From JAKOQB01 sp036824465 (GTDB lineage Bacteria > Pseudomonadota > Gammaproteobacteria > Burkholderiales > Burkholderiaceae_F), in the NCBI GenBank assembly GCA_036824465.1, contig DAITAC010000180.1:1-5050 (forward strand): a stretch of 5,050 nucleotides of DNA, read 5' to 3'. The position numbers and the translations under genes are program-made. Shown piece after piece: positions 4,916 to 5,050 of this stretch. The notes beneath the pieces were generated by a model. The model was not told where the DNA came from. It made no database searches and saw only the letters and a list, made by a program, of their open reading frames with translations. The first letter of the stretch is position 1, and every line of letters begins with the position of its first letter.

Positions 4916-5013
4916 GGTGTTGATTCTTCATGGTCAGTGCGTCGTCGCGAAAACCAACCAATTTGAGACAACCGAAGCCCACAACGACAGCAACCCGCCA
5001 GATTGCGGTCTCA
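4891..5013. repeat. TGAGAC repeats upstream of the recombinase: candidate res site
   Basis: TGAGAC occurs at 4891-4896, 4904-4909 and 4964-4969 on the plus strand, and its reverse complement GTCTCA at 5008-5013. Two copies share a longer form, TTTGAGAC. The cluster sits in the ~130 bp directly upstream of the recombinase gene, where resolvases of this class usually have their multi-subsite recombination region, which also controls their own promoter. The spacing does not match a textbook three-subsite res, so the role is inferred. Confidence 0.45.
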
Positions 5014-5050
5014 CGAATTTCAAGGCCCAATCAGCCGCTCGCGACCCAAA

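Noticed and set aside
4881..5030. N-terminal extension of the recombinase to 5030
   Set aside because: The extra 50 residues match no part of the family, which starts at the MKIGYARVS motif, and they overlap the repeat cluster.

Overview
The window is GC-rich DNA that looks proteobacterial, probably beta- or gammaproteobacterial. This rests on the tRNA-Arg(ACG) 3' sequence with an encoded CCA end, the codon usage, and the gene families present. It appears to be one edge of a small integrated element or genomic island. The first ~86 bases are chromosome-like: the 3' part of a tRNA-Arg(ACG) gene, read on the minus strand from its anticodon loop to CCA, followed by a strong rho-independent terminator. 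The 5' half of the tRNA is missing, and unrelated sequence begins just past the anticodon loop. That is the usual footprint of a tyrosine integrase that uses a tRNA 3' end as attB. On this reading the element lies to the right of position 86. Its integrase and a rebuilt full tRNA gene should lie beyond the right edge of the window; neither is visible here.

Reading rightwards: (1) 87-426 has no gene but holds two short tandem repeats, one exact (11 bp x 2) and one imperfect. (2) 427-1269 is an intact, autoregulated toxin-antitoxin operon. It has a promoter with a perfect inverted-repeat operator between its -35 and -10 boxes, a DUF1778/TacA-type ribbon-helix-helix antitoxin, and an overlapping TacT-type GNAT acetyltransferase toxin. 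(3) 1270-1497 has no supported gene. (4) About 1498-1923 is the wreck of a second toxin-antitoxin pair in reversed order: the C-terminal part of a RelE/HigB-like toxin, truncated at its 5' end and frameshifted, overlapping an XRE-type antitoxin that is cut by an in-frame amber codon. (5) 1938-2240 is an open frame of uncertain status whose stop overlaps the next start. (6) 2237-4117 is a large intact gene for a SWIM zinc-finger protein with a long helical, TPR-like body. (7) 4118-4328 is intergenic and holds one hairpin. (8) 4329-4880, on the minus strand and convergent with the SWIM gene, is a complete small serine recombinase of the resolvase/invertase class. Upstream of it are repeated TGAGAC boxes and a promoter that may give a leaderless transcript.

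How they fit together: the live TacAT-type module could stabilise the element after integration, while the RelE/XRE module next to it has decayed. The serine recombinase has no transposase partner in the window, so it is either a resolvase left from a transposon or a site-specific recombinase acting on the nearby repeats. The SWIM protein is the only large cargo gene, and its function cannot be told from sequence. The most solid findings are the tRNA-derived attachment site, the operator-in-promoter layout of the intact operon, and the exact lesions in the decayed one.
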